Source: Rhodospirillales bacterium
GTDB taxonomy: Bacteria > Pseudomonadota > Alphaproteobacteria > Micavibrionales > Micavibrionaceae
Direction of reading: 5' to 3'
DNA: 64,000 nt
Assembly: GCA_023898785.1 (NCBI GenBank)
Contig: CP060239.1
Span: 186,001 to 250,000, forward strand
A program made the position numbers and the translations under genes. Positions 9,031-17,338 of the stretch are shown one piece after another (positions within the stretch are counted from its first letter, which is position 1; each line of letters starts with the position of its first letter). The notes under the pieces are model-generated. The model saw nothing but the letters and a program-made list of their open reading frames with translations. It did not search any database and was not told the origin of the DNA.

Positions 9031-9261
9031 AGTAAAGTTTTAAGCAAGCACTGGAAGTAAGGAGATACGGTTTTATGGGAGGTCCATGTGGCTTTGTCAG
9101 TCCCCGCACCCCCCCCCTCACTACCCCATAACCCCACCCGCCCCCTAAGGGGATACCATGGCCGGGCTTTTCCAAAAACCGTATTTCCCTCTTTGATGCT
9201 CCTCAGGTTTCGTTGTAGACTTAAGAAATAAGCTACGGCGGAGCCGGGGAGCCTTTTTATT

Positions 9262-9822
9262 ATGAGCGTTTTGGATCAGTTGAGCGCGCAACAGCGCACC
9301 TTGATTGTCAGTCTGCCCTATCGGGCCGGGCTTTGGGTGAGTTACAGCGATGACGAAGGTGGGGAAGAGGCGCATCAGAAGGAGCTGACGGCGCTGGCGA
9401 ATTTGATTGATGGTTTTTCCCAGCAGGTTTTTGGTTCCGAGCTTTTGCAATATATTATGTGTGAGACCTTAAAACGCAAAGATGAGTGGGTGAACTGGTC
9501 TGGTGATCTTGAAAAAATTCCGGGAGAATGTGCCGAGGCTTTACAGGTTTTGAGTGCTCATGTTGATGAGAAGGATGTGAAAGTTTATGCGATGCGTCTG
9601 ATGGAGTTGGGGGAAGCGGTTGCTGTGGCGTTTCGTGAGCATGACAAGCCTTCCGGCGCTGAGAAGTTTAAGCTTTTTCTGGCCTATGCTTTGACTGTCC
9701 TTAAAGCTCGGCTTAAGAAAAAACCGGTTAAATCTTTTGAGCAGTTTTTGAATATCAGTACGGATGAGCGCAGGGCATTAGACCGTTTGGCCAGCGCTTT
9801 GAAGGTAGATTACAGCATATAG
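9262..9822 (+). CDS. unknown protein, first of a tandem paralogue pair
   Basis: This 186-residue soluble protein shares an N-terminal signature with the next gene: LIVSLPYRAGLWVSYSDDEG at residues 13-32 here, LLVCLPYKVGVFVSYADDEG there, each followed by GE. Both then have a helical body with a conserved ETxxxRxxWxxW-like segment (CETLKRKDEWVNW here) and a later LMELGEAVAVAF helix. I know no named family for this signature. GGGGAG at 9246-9251 supports the start. The pair lies head to tail, 10 bases apart, and immediately precedes sucA, so it is probably cotranscribed with the 2-oxoglutarate dehydrogenase genes. A role in that complex or in stress response would be a guess. Confidence 0.7.
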   Translation: MSVLDQLSAQQRTLIVSLPYRAGLWVSYSDDEGGEEAHQKELTALANLIDGFSQQVFGSELLQYIMCETLKRKDEWVNWSGDLEKIPGECAEALQVLSAHVDEKDVKVYAMRLMELGEAVAVAFREHDKPSGAEKFKLFLAYALTVLKARLKKKPVKSFEQFLNISTDERRALDRLASALKVDYSI

Positions 9823-9832
9823 GGAATTCATT

Positions 9833-10381
9833 ATGAGTAGCCTTTCAGATTTTTCGGATACGGATCGCGCGTTGCTGGTGTGCTTGCCTTATAAGGTCGG
9901 CGTGTTTGTCAGCTATGCCGATGATGAGGGTGGTGAGCGTGATGATAAACAGGAAATGGATAGATTGGAAGAATGCATCATGGCTATTGCTGGTCTGCAT
10001 ATTTCTAAACCTTTTACTGCAGAGATTATGCGTGAAACTGTCGAAATGCGAGAACAATGGTCGCAGTGGGCGGCACAAAGTTGGCATGTTCCTGAAGAGG
10101 CCGAGCAGGCAGTTAAGGTGTTGAAGTCGCGTGTTTCAGACGAAGAACTTAAAAATTATAGAGCGGCGTTGATGGAGATTGCGACGACTGTAGCGCAGGC
10201 CTATGGAGAATTTGGTGAGTTTGACGACCCGGATGAAGGGGGTGGTATTTTTGGCAGTATCTTGGCAAAAGTTACCAAGAATCTGTCGTCTTTGACCCAA
10301 GACGATGCAGATCATCCGATGAATATCAGTGCGGCTGAAGATAGCGCGATTTCACAACTTCGCACGGCGTTAACGCTGTAG
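9833..10381 (+). CDS. unknown protein, second of the tandem paralogue pair
   Basis: The 182-residue product repeats the layout of the preceding gene: LPYKVGVFVSYADDEGGE at about 18-35, RETVEMREQWSQWA near 77-90, and a C-terminal helix. A Gly/Asp-rich loop (FDDPDEGGGIFG) separates the halves. Both copies keep the DDEGGE cluster, which could bind a metal or contact a partner; that is inference. The gap to the preceding gene is 10 bases, and the gap to sucA is 78 bases and contains the AGGAGG site of sucA. The two copies are only moderately similar, so the duplication is old and both are probably functional. Confidence 0.7.
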   Translation: MSSLSDFSDTDRALLVCLPYKVGVFVSYADDEGGERDDKQEMDRLEECIMAIAGLHISKPFTAEIMRETVEMREQWSQWAAQSWHVPEEAEQAVKVLKSRVSDEELKNYRAALMEIATTVAQAYGEFGEFDDPDEGGGIFGSILAKVTKNLSSLTQDDADHPMNISAAEDSAISQLRTALTL

Positions 10382-10459
10382 TTTTCTTGTCTGTTTCTGT
10401 GTAGTAGAATATTCGGCTCATATTGATAGAATTTCTAAGCGGCTAGGAGGCCTAAATTT

Positions 10460-13348
10460 GTGACACAATCATCTGAAAACCGTACGTTCCTGTCCGGTCC
10501 GAACAGCGAGTATATTGCGCATCTTTACGGGCAGTTTCTGGCCGATCCGCATATGGTAGATGCGAGCTGGCGGGATTTTTTCGACGGTCTTGATGATAGC
10601 GAGACGGCTCTTTTGCAGGAGCTGGGCGGGGCAAGCTGGACGCCGCCGGAAAATTCAAAAGCGGCGCGGCGGTTTGGCGTTGCGGTAGAGGATCCGGCGA
10701 ATGATTCTGATGCGCCGCGGCGCCGCGCTGGTGACAGGCCTTCGCATGAGGAATCAAAGCAGGCTGCGAGCGATTCCATTCGTGCTTTGATGTTGATCCG
10801 CTCTTATCGCATGCGTGGGCATTTGATGGCCGATCTCGATCCGTTGGAAATGCGGGAGAAAACATTCCATCCGGAGCTTGAACCTTCGCATTACGGTTTT
10901 ACGCCATCTGATATGAACCGGCCGATTTATATCGGCGGGGTTTTGGGGCTGGAGTATGCGTCTATCAATGAAATTGTTGGGGTGTTGCAGGAAACCTATT
11001 GCGGGAAAATCGGTGTTGAATTTTTGCATCTTTCTGATCCGAATGAAAAGCAATGGGTGCAAGAGCGCATTGAGGCGCCGCATAACCGCACTGAATTTAC
11101 GGTGAATGGTAAGCGCGCGATTTTACAGCGTTTGATTGCGGCGGAGCATTTTGAGCAATTCCTGCATAAAAAATATCCTGGCACGAAGCGCTTTGGGGTT
11201 GATGGCGGAGAGGCTTTGATTCCGTTGATGGAACAGATTATGAAGCGCGGCGGGCAGCTTGGTCTGGAGGAAATCGTGATCGGGATGGCACACCGGGGTC
11301 GTTTGAATGTGCTGGCCAATGTGATGGGAAAACCGTTTACAACAATTTTTGCCGAGTTTCAGGGGCATTCTTCAACGCCCGGCGATGTGCTTGGTTCCGG
11401 TGATGTGAAATACCACCTTGGGACTTCTAGCGATCGCGATTTTGACGGTAATAATATTCACCTGTCCTTGACGGCGAATCCGTCGCACCTTGAGTTTGTA
11501 AACCCGGTGGTGATTGGCAAGGCGCGCGCGAAGCAAATTCAACGCGGCGGGGTAGAGTCTACGAGTGTGTTGCCGCTTGTTTTGCACGGCGATGCCGCGT
11601 TTGCGGGGCAAGGCGTGACGGCGGAAACGCTGATGATTTCAGAGCTTTCCGGTTACCGCGTGGGGGGGACAATTCACATTGTGATTAACAACCAGATCGG
11701 TTTTACGACGATGCCGAAATTTTCGCGCTCCGGTCCGTATTGCACAGATGTGGCGAAGATGCTCTCGGTGCCGATTTTCCATGTGAATGGCGATGATCCG
11801 GAAGCTGTGGTGCATGTGGCGCGGATCGCGACCGAGTTTCGTCAGAAATTCAAGCGTGATGTGGTGATCGATATGTATTGCTATCGCCGCTATGGTCACA
11901 ATGAAGGCGATGAGCCGGCCTTTACTCAGCCTTTGATGTACAAAAAAATTGCCGACCAGGTGCCCACACGTAAGAAATATGCCAATCAGCTTGTTGAGGA
12001 GCGCGTTATCACTGAGGAGGAGGGCGAGGCTATGGTGAACGAGTTTGACGCCTATCTCGAAGAGGCGTTTCAAGCTACGAAAGATTATGCGCCGAATGCG
12101 GCTGATTTTCTCGGCGGTGCCTGGGAGGGTCTAAAAGTGGCGTCTGGGGATGCGCGTCGTGGAGAAACGGGGATTTCTGCAGAGGAATTACAGGCGATTG
12201 GAAAGACGCTGATAACCGTGCCGGAGGGGTTTGCAATTAACCGCAAATTGCAACGTGTGCTCGATGCTAAGACCAAGATGCTGGAAACTGGTGAAGGGTT
12301 TGACTGGGCGACGGCCGAAGCGCTGGCGTTTGGTTCATTGCTTGAGGATGGTTATGCCGTGCGTTTATCCGGTCAGGATGTCGGGCGCGGGACGTTCTCG
12401 CACCGCCATGCGATCTGGTATGATCAGGAAAACGAGGAAAAGCATATTCCGTTGAAACATATTGCGCCGGACCAGCCGCGTTTTGAGGCGCATGATTCAC
12501 CTTTGTCCGAAATGGCTGTGCTGGGGTTTGAATATGGGTATTCGCTGGCCGATCCGAAAACCCTGACATTGTGGGAAGCGCAGTTTGGTGATTTTGCGAA
12601 TGGCGCGCAGGTGATGATCGACCAGTTTATTTCCTCCGGGGAGAGTAAATGGCTGCGCATGTCGGGTCTTGTTTTGCTTTTGCCGCACGGGTTCGAAGGG
12701 CAGGGGCCCGAGCATTCCTCGGCGCGGCCTGAGCGGTTCTTACAAATGGCGTCGGAAGATAACTGGCAGGTGTGTAACTGCACCACGCCGGCGAATTATT
12801 TTCATGCGCTGCGCCGACAAATGCTGCGTGATTTCCGCAAGCCTTTGATTATGATGACGCCGAAATCCTTGTTGCGGCATAAGCTGGCGGTGTCGGATAT
12901 CGATATGTTTACCGACGGCAGCACTTTCCACCGCTTCTTGTGGGATAGTGATCAGGATAAACTGGTTCCGCCGGAAAAAATCAAGCGCGTTATTTTATGC
13001 ACCGGGAAGGTTTATTATGACTTGCTGGTTGAGCGGCGGGACCGGGAGATCGACGATGTTTTGCTTTTGCGTCTGGAGCAGATTTATCCGTTCCCGCAAA
13101 GCGCGCTGGCCGAAGAGCTTAAGCCTTACAAAAATGCCGATGTGGTATGGTGTCAGGAAGAGCCGGAAAACCAGGGTTATTGGTTCTTTGTTGACCGGCG
13201 GATTGAAAAAGCTCTGGGTGAGGCTGGTGGCAAGGCGAAGCGGCCAAGCTATGTCGGGCGTAAGTCTGCGTCCGCGCCGGCAACGGGGTTGATGAGCCGG
13301 CATATGCAAGAGCAGGCGAAGCTGGTCGATGAGGCGCTAAGCGTTTAG
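10460..13348 (+). CDS. sucA: 2-oxoglutarate dehydrogenase E1 component
   Basis: The 962-residue E1 decarboxylates 2-oxoglutarate with thiamine diphosphate and transfers the succinyl group to the lipoyl arm of E2. The N-terminus has the short E1o motif (NSEYIAHLYGQFLADP, about 15-30). The central domain contains MAHRGRLNVLANVMGKP, HGDAAFAGQGV and NNQIGFTT, which build the ThDP and substrate sites, and the transketolase-like C-terminal domain has HSSARPERFLQ. The start is a GTG with a perfect AGGAGG at 10445-10450, nine bases away, so strong initiation may offset the weaker codon. In many relatives odhB follows directly; here three other genes intervene. Confidence 0.97.
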   Translation: MTQSSENRTFLSGPNSEYIAHLYGQFLADPHMVDASWRDFFDGLDDSETALLQELGGASWTPPENSKAARRFGVAVEDPANDSDAPRRRAGDRPSHEESKQAASDSIRALMLIRSYRMRGHLMADLDPLEMREKTFHPELEPSHYGFTPSDMNRPIYIGGVLGLEYASINEIVGVLQETYCGKIGVEFLHLSDPNEKQWVQERIEAPHNRTEFTVNGKRAILQRLIAAEHFEQFLHKKYPGTKRFGVDGGEALIPLMEQIMKRGGQLGLEEIVIGMAHRGRLNVLANVMGKPFTTIFAEFQGHSSTPGDVLGSGDVKYHLGTSSDRDFDGNNIHLSLTANPSHLEFVNPVVIGKARAKQIQRGGVESTSVLPLVLHGDAAFAGQGVTAETLMISELSGYRVGGTIHIVINNQIGFTTMPKFSRSGPYCTDVAKMLSVPIFHVNGDDPEAVVHVARIATEFRQKFKRDVVIDMYCYRRYGHNEGDEPAFTQPLMYKKIADQVPTRKKYANQLVEERVITEEEGEAMVNEFDAYLEEAFQATKDYAPNAADFLGGAWEGLKVASGDARRGETGISAEELQAIGKTLITVPEGFAINRKLQRVLDAKTKMLETGEGFDWATAEALAFGSLLEDGYAVRLSGQDVGRGTFSHRHAIWYDQENEEKHIPLKHIAPDQPRFEAHDSPLSEMAVLGFEYGYSLADPKTLTLWEAQFGDFANGAQVMIDQFISSGESKWLRMSGLVLLLPHGFEGQGPEHSSARPERFLQMASEDNWQVCNCTTPANYFHALRRQMLRDFRKPLIMMTPKSLLRHKLAVSDIDMFTDGSTFHRFLWDSDQDKLVPPEKIKRVILCTGKVYYDLLVERRDREIDDVLLLRLEQIYPFPQSALAEELKPYKNADVVWCQEEPENQGYWFFVDRRIEKALGEAGGKAKRPSYVGRKSASAPATGLMSRHMQEQAKLVDEALSV

Positions 13349-13405
13349 TTTGCAATTACCCTATTGATGCGTTATTTTTCATAATCTTAGCTTAAGGATT
13401 GTGAA

Positions 13406-13885
13406 ATGAAGCTTGAATTCGAAGTGACGGATGGTTGTAGGGCGCTACTTCCCTATGGTGTAAGTGTCGTTGTTCCTTGTTTTAATGCCGGAGACTATCT
13501 TGAGAGTGCTGTGAGTTCGGTTCTTCGGCAGAATTTGGCGCATGATGAGTTTGAAGTCATTATTATTAATGATGGCTCTACTGACGAAGAAACCCTGAAA
13601 TGTTTGGATAGAATTGAAGCTCGTAACAACGCGAATGTGAGGGGTTTACATCAGGAAAACAAGGGGCAATCTGCTACGCGTAATCGGGGCATACGGGAGG
13701 CGAACTTCGCATATATAGCAGGGCTGGATGCTGATGACATGTATGCAAGTGATCCGAAATTTTTGGGGAAATATGGATTATATCTCCAAAGGGCTGCGCA
13801 GATAGGCGTTGATGAGCACGTTATTCGCCGTTATGTAGAACGTCAAGGACACCGGGATTCAGGTCAATTCCGCGAGGAATTGTAA
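13406..13885 (+). pseudogene. truncated family 2 glycosyltransferase
   Basis: Residues 18-115 are a clear GT2 nucleotide-sugar-binding domain: VSVVVPCFNAGDYLESAVSS, VIIINDGSTDEET and the metal-binding GLDADD. The usual fold then needs another 100-150 residues with an acceptor-binding half, but here about 45 unrelated-looking residues follow and the frame stops at 159 residues. Fifty bases later lies a copy of a 26-base hairpin repeat also found at 23074. A ribosome site (AAGGA) precedes the start, so a short protein may still be made. I read it as a decayed or truncated gene. A minimal active GT2 is less likely. Confidence 0.6.
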
Positions 13886-13914
13886 TGCACAAAGCGCGGC
13901 GCAGCCCCATAGAA

Positions 13915-13940
13915 CCACGGGTTTACCCGTGGGTATCTAT
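13915..13940. repeat. 26-base hairpin repeat, copy 1
   Basis: The sequence contains the palindrome CCACGGGTTTACCCGTGG followed by GTATCTAT. An identical 26-base copy is at 23074-23099. It lies just behind the truncated glycosyltransferase. Short hairpins like this can be ends of IS200/IS605-type elements or REP sequences, but no transposase is nearby. Confidence 0.8.
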
Positions 13941-14189
13941 GAACATCTTTATGGAGATACAAATCCCGACCAATCGTTTGATCGATTGCATAACCAATTT
14001 TGTGGTCGAATGCGTCAGAAGCGTGCCCTTCATGAAAGGGGGCAACGCCAAAAAGGTGGATGTCTTACTTTGCGCGACCGTTTTAATTTTGGTTTGGACT
14101 GGTTACACTGGCGATTAGAATCGCTTAACTCTTCTTCTGTCAGAAAACCGGACTTGGATTTGCAAGCGACATATATCGATCCAGATTAA
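13929..14189 (+). pseudogene. possible coding remnant behind the truncated glycosyltransferase
   Basis: An 86-residue frame opens inside the hairpin repeat and reads LYGDTNPDQSFDRLHNQF and later FNFGLDWLHWRLESL. The second stretch has the look of real protein, but the start has no good ribosome site and an overlapping frame (13885-14118) competes. It may be debris of the gene that carried the glycosyltransferase domain. I recognise no family. Confidence 0.25.
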
Positions 14190-14229
14190 GTTCTGCTGTT
14201 TGTGTCTTACTATTATTATAGCTTACACC

Positions 14230-14856
14230 ATGGTGAAACCTTTCAACCCCTCCATCTATTTTGTGGCTGATCCGTTGTTATGTGCGGGGCGGGATATTGT
14301 TGATGTCGTGGCTGCGGCTTTGCGCGGGGGCGTTACGATGGTGCAGTATCGCAACAAGTTTGATCCGATGCCGGATATTCTGGCTGAGGCGGCGATGTTA
14401 CAGGAATGGATGACGCCGGGCGTTGCTTTTATTATCAATGATCATATCGATGTGGCTCAGGCTGTGGGTGCGGCTGGGGTGCATCTGGGGCAGGGGGACA
14501 GTTCGCCGGAAGAGGCGCGGGCGAAACTGGGCGCGGCGGCAATTATCGGCCAGACGGCGTTTACACCCGAACATATGGCGGCGATTGATCCGGGCGTGGT
14601 TGATTATGTCGGCACGGGGCCGTTTTATGAAACCCAAACTGATAAGGGCAAGCCGGTTTTGGGAGCGGAAAAGTTTGCGGCGCTGGTTGAATTATCGCCT
14701 GTGCTTGTTGTGGGGATCGGCGGGATTGCGCCGGAAAATGCGCGGGCCGTTCTGGAGGCCGGGGCGCACGGCGTGGCGATGATGCGCAGCATCAGTGAAG
14801 CGCCGGACGTGGAAGCGGCTGCGCGGGCGTTTCAATTGTCATTGCGAGGAGGCTGA
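14230..14856 (+). CDS. thiE: thiamine-phosphate synthase
   Basis: ThiE joins the pyrimidine and thiazole phosphates to thiamine monophosphate. The TIM-barrel signatures are present: GGVTMVQYRNK near residues 32-42, NDHIDVA, GVHLGQGD, GTGPFYETQTDKGKP and the C-terminal GIGGIAPENA phosphate loop. I use the ATG at 14230 (MVKPFNPSIYFVADP); the frame extends ten codons further up without homology. The last residues (LSLRGG) and the stop are encoded by the left end of a palindromic repeat, so the native C-terminus has been replaced or extended by it. thiL follows, and both supply the ThDP cofactor used by SucA, encoded next to them. Confidence 0.93.
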   Translation: MVKPFNPSIYFVADPLLCAGRDIVDVVAAALRGGVTMVQYRNKFDPMPDILAEAAMLQEWMTPGVAFIINDHIDVAQAVGAAGVHLGQGDSSPEEARAKLGAAAIIGQTAFTPEHMAAIDPGVVDYVGTGPFYETQTDKGKPVLGAEKFAALVELSPVLVVGIGGIAPENARAVLEAGAHGVAMMRSISEAPDVEAAARAFQLSLRGG

Positions 14857-14978
14857 AAGCCGACGGGGCAATCTATAGAATTGTTTTTCTGGATTGCTTC
14901 GCGCAAAGAAAATCGCAGGTTTGTTTGTTTATAAAAATGCGAACAAATGCTATGCATTTGCTTCGCGCTCGCAATGAC
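14838..14978. repeat. GTCATTGCGAG-type palindromic repeat between thiE and thiL
   Basis: The left end GTCATTGCGAG (from 14838) and right end CTCGCAATGAC (to 14978) are inverted. Inside are the usual GGCAATCTAT and GGATTGCTTCG segments plus a longer AT-rich middle. It encodes the last residues and stop of thiE, and its right end touches the AGGAG ribosome site of thiL. Confidence 0.85.
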
Positions 14979-14988
14979 AGGAGTAGAA

Positions 14989-15885
14989 ATGGCTGAATTT
15001 GATCTCATAGAAAAATATTTTGCGCCGCTGTCGATGGACGGGTTGAAGAACGATACTGCGGTGCTGGACATTCCGGCCGGGCATCAATTGGTGGTGAGTA
15101 GTGATACTTCTAACCGCGGGGATCATTTCGTTGAGGAGATGAGCGCGTTTGATGCGGGGCGGAAATGTTTGCGCTCTAACGTTTCAGATTTGGTGTCCAG
15201 CGGTGCAGATCCTCTGGCTTATCAGCTCAATCTGGCTTTGCCGAAAGATCTGGATGAAGATTGGCTAGCCGGGTTTGCCGATGGTTTGGCGGCGGATCAA
15301 GCGCTTTATAATATCGCGCTGTCCGGCGGGGATACGACGGGGATGCGCGCGGGGGGCTTAAGCGTTTCGATTACGGCGATGGGCTTGGTGCCGACGGGCA
15401 GGGCTGTTTTGCGATCGGGTGCGCGCGCCGGCGATGTGGTGGTGATTACCGGCATACTGGGGGATGCGTATTTAAGCCGTTTGCATATGCCTTCGCCGCC
15501 GGTGGTGCTGGCGCCTTTGGTGCGGAAATATGCGAAGGCCGCGGTGGATATTTCTGATGGAATTTTGGCTGATCTTGGGCATATTTGCAGTGTTTCCGGG
15601 CTGGGGGCGCGGCTGGAATTCGATAAAATTCCGCTATCCGATAAGGGGCGCGCTGCGCTTAGGGATGGAAAGGCCAGTTCCGAAGACCTTCTGACATGGG
15701 GGGAGGATTATGAATTGGCTATGGCTGTTTCTCCTTCAGATGTTGAAGCGTTCCAAAAACAGGCGGGGGCTTTGGGTGTGGCGTTGTCTGTGGTCGGTGT
15801 TTTTGAGGCTGTGGCGGGTGTGAAGGTTTTTGATCAGGATGGTCATGAAATGTCTTTTTCCAAAACAGGCTGGCAACATTTTTAG
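14989..15885 (+). CDS. thiL: thiamine-monophosphate kinase
   Basis: ThiL phosphorylates thiamine monophosphate to thiamine diphosphate, the cofactor of the 2-oxoglutarate dehydrogenase E1. The 298-residue product has the AIR-synthase-like features: an N-terminal acidic KNDTAVLD, SSDTSNRGDHF in place of the common DTLVEGVHF, SNVSDLVSSGADP, ALSGGDTTGM, AVDISDGILADLGHI and GEDYELAM. The start is the ATG at 14989 with AGGAG at 14979-14983, which abuts the end of the palindromic repeat. It is a little shorter than the usual 310-330 residues. Position directly after thiE suggests cotranscription. Confidence 0.93.
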   Translation: MAEFDLIEKYFAPLSMDGLKNDTAVLDIPAGHQLVVSSDTSNRGDHFVEEMSAFDAGRKCLRSNVSDLVSSGADPLAYQLNLALPKDLDEDWLAGFADGLAADQALYNIALSGGDTTGMRAGGLSVSITAMGLVPTGRAVLRSGARAGDVVVITGILGDAYLSRLHMPSPPVVLAPLVRKYAKAAVDISDGILADLGHICSVSGLGARLEFDKIPLSDKGRAALRDGKASSEDLLTWGEDYELAMAVSPSDVEAFQKQAGALGVALSVVGVFEAVAGVKVFDQDGHEMSFSKTGWQHF

Positions 15886-15972
15886 CTGTATTTATCGGTG
15901 TTCATGCTTGCCTTTGGTACGACCTCAGCGTAGATTTTTAAGAGCATATTTATAAACACGAGCAGGATACTC

Positions 15973-17247
15973 ATGACCCAGATTGTTGTTCCCACATTAG
16001 GTGAATCCGTTAGCGAAGCGACTGTCGCGCAATGGTTGAAAAAAGAAGGCGAAGCGGTGAAGGCCGATGAGCCGATTGTTGAGCTGGAAACTGACAAGGT
16101 GACGCTGGAAGTGAATGCTCCGGCTGATGGCGTGATTGTCAAGATTACTGTGGGTGAAGGCGAAACCGTTGAGGTTGGAGCTTTGCTCGGTGAGATGGGT
16201 GAGGGGGCGGCTGCCAATGATACGCCTGCGGCTCCGGCAAAAGATGAGGCTCCGAAAGAGGAAGCGCCTAAAACTGTTGAAGCGGCTCCTGCACCTGCGA
16301 AGGAAGAGGTCGCATCGGCGCCGGAAGCTTCAGCAGATGCCAAGACGTCTCCTTCTGTACGCAAGATGCTGTCTGATAACAATCTTGAGGCGGCGCAAGT
16401 TCCGGCCAGTGGTGAGCGCTTGAGCAAAGAAGATGTGCAGAAATTTATTGCTGATAACAAGGGGGCGAAGGCTGCGTCATTGAGTCCACCGCCAAGTGCG
16501 CCCGCCCCGGCTTCAGATGCTCATCCCCCGCGCACTGAAACGGGCCCGCGTGAGGAGCGTGTGCGTATGACCAAGCTGCGTCAGGTGATCGCAACGCGTT
16601 TGAAAGAGGCGCAAAACAATGCGGCGATGCTGACCACCTTTAACGAGGTGGATATGGGCCCAGTGATGGAACTGCGAAAAGCTTATCAGGACCAATTTGT
16701 AAAGAAGCACGGTATTAAGCTGGGCTTTATGTCGTTCTTCGTGAAGGCGGCGATTAATGCGCTGAAAGAATTCCCGGCGGTAAATGCCGAAATTGACGGT
16801 ACAGACATCGTTTATAAAAATTATTATGATATCGGCGTGGCTGTCTCAACGCCGCAGGGTTTGGTTGTGCCTGTGATACGCGATGCGGACCAGATGAGCA
16901 TGGCCGAGATTGAGGCCAAGATTGTTGATCTGGGCGTGCGGGCGCGTGACGGGAAGTTGTCGATTGACGAGATGACCGGCGGGACGTTTACCATTACCAA
17001 TGGCGGAATTTTCGGTTCGATGCTGTCTACGCCGATTTTGAACGCGCCGCAGTCGGCGATTCTCGGGATGCATAATATTGTGCAGCGTCCGATGGTTATG
17101 CCGAATGGGGCTATTGAGGCGCGTCCGATCATGTATCTGGCCCATTCTTACGATCACCGGATTATAGATGGGCGCGAAGCGGTCAGTTTCCTCGTGCGGA
17201 TCAAACAGGCGATTGAAGACCCTGCGCGTCTGGTTCTGGATGTTTAA
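15973..17247 (+). CDS. odhB: 2-oxoglutarate dehydrogenase E2, dihydrolipoyl succinyltransferase
   Basis: E2 accepts the succinyl group on a lipoyl lysine and transfers it to CoA, forming the core of the complex. Residues 1-78 are the lipoyl domain with the modified Lys42 in ELETDKVTLE. An Ala/Pro/Glu linker follows. The peripheral subunit-binding domain lies at about 125-160 (SPSVRKMLSDNNLEAAQV), then a second linker and the catalytic domain with the terminal YDHRIIDGREAV, whose His acts in acyl transfer. Length is 424 residues, normal for OdhB. It is 87 bases after thiL on the same strand and upstream of lpd, from which it is separated by one opposite-strand gene. Confidence 0.96.
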   Translation: MTQIVVPTLGESVSEATVAQWLKKEGEAVKADEPIVELETDKVTLEVNAPADGVIVKITVGEGETVEVGALLGEMGEGAAANDTPAAPAKDEAPKEEAPKTVEAAPAPAKEEVASAPEASADAKTSPSVRKMLSDNNLEAAQVPASGERLSKEDVQKFIADNKGAKAASLSPPPSAPAPASDAHPPRTETGPREERVRMTKLRQVIATRLKEAQNNAAMLTTFNEVDMGPVMELRKAYQDQFVKKHGIKLGFMSFFVKAAINALKEFPAVNAEIDGTDIVYKNYYDIGVAVSTPQGLVVPVIRDADQMSMAEIEAKIVDLGVRARDGKLSIDEMTGGTFTITNGGIFGSMLSTPILNAPQSAILGMHNIVQRPMVMPNGAIEARPIMYLAHSYDHRIIDGREAVSFLVRIKQAIEDPARLVLDV

Positions 17248-17338
17248 CGCTCCATATTTGCACGGATGAATGCGTTAGACTGCGGTCTCGCTGTACTCAC
17301 GTATGTTTAATACGCTCCGTGCAGCTCGCCTTGTCTTC

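Larger units (their letters stand above)
8285..9261. other. long intergenic region rich in palindromic repeats
   Basis: Nearly 1 kb separates two genes. It holds a 78-base palindrome (8501-8578), one half of a CATTCTGAG...GAGGAATCT type repeat (about 8633-8659), G/C-run hairpins (8699-8805), a possible 39-residue ORF (8911-9030) and a C-run-rich stretch (9100-9145). It divides the HopA1-like gene from the paralogue pair ahead of sucA, and looks like a landing zone for repeats. Confidence 0.6.

Noticed and set aside
15882..16460. Minus-strand Ser/Ala/Thr-rich frame opposite odhB
   Set aside because: Complement of the Ala/Pro linker of E2; low complexity and no ribosome site.
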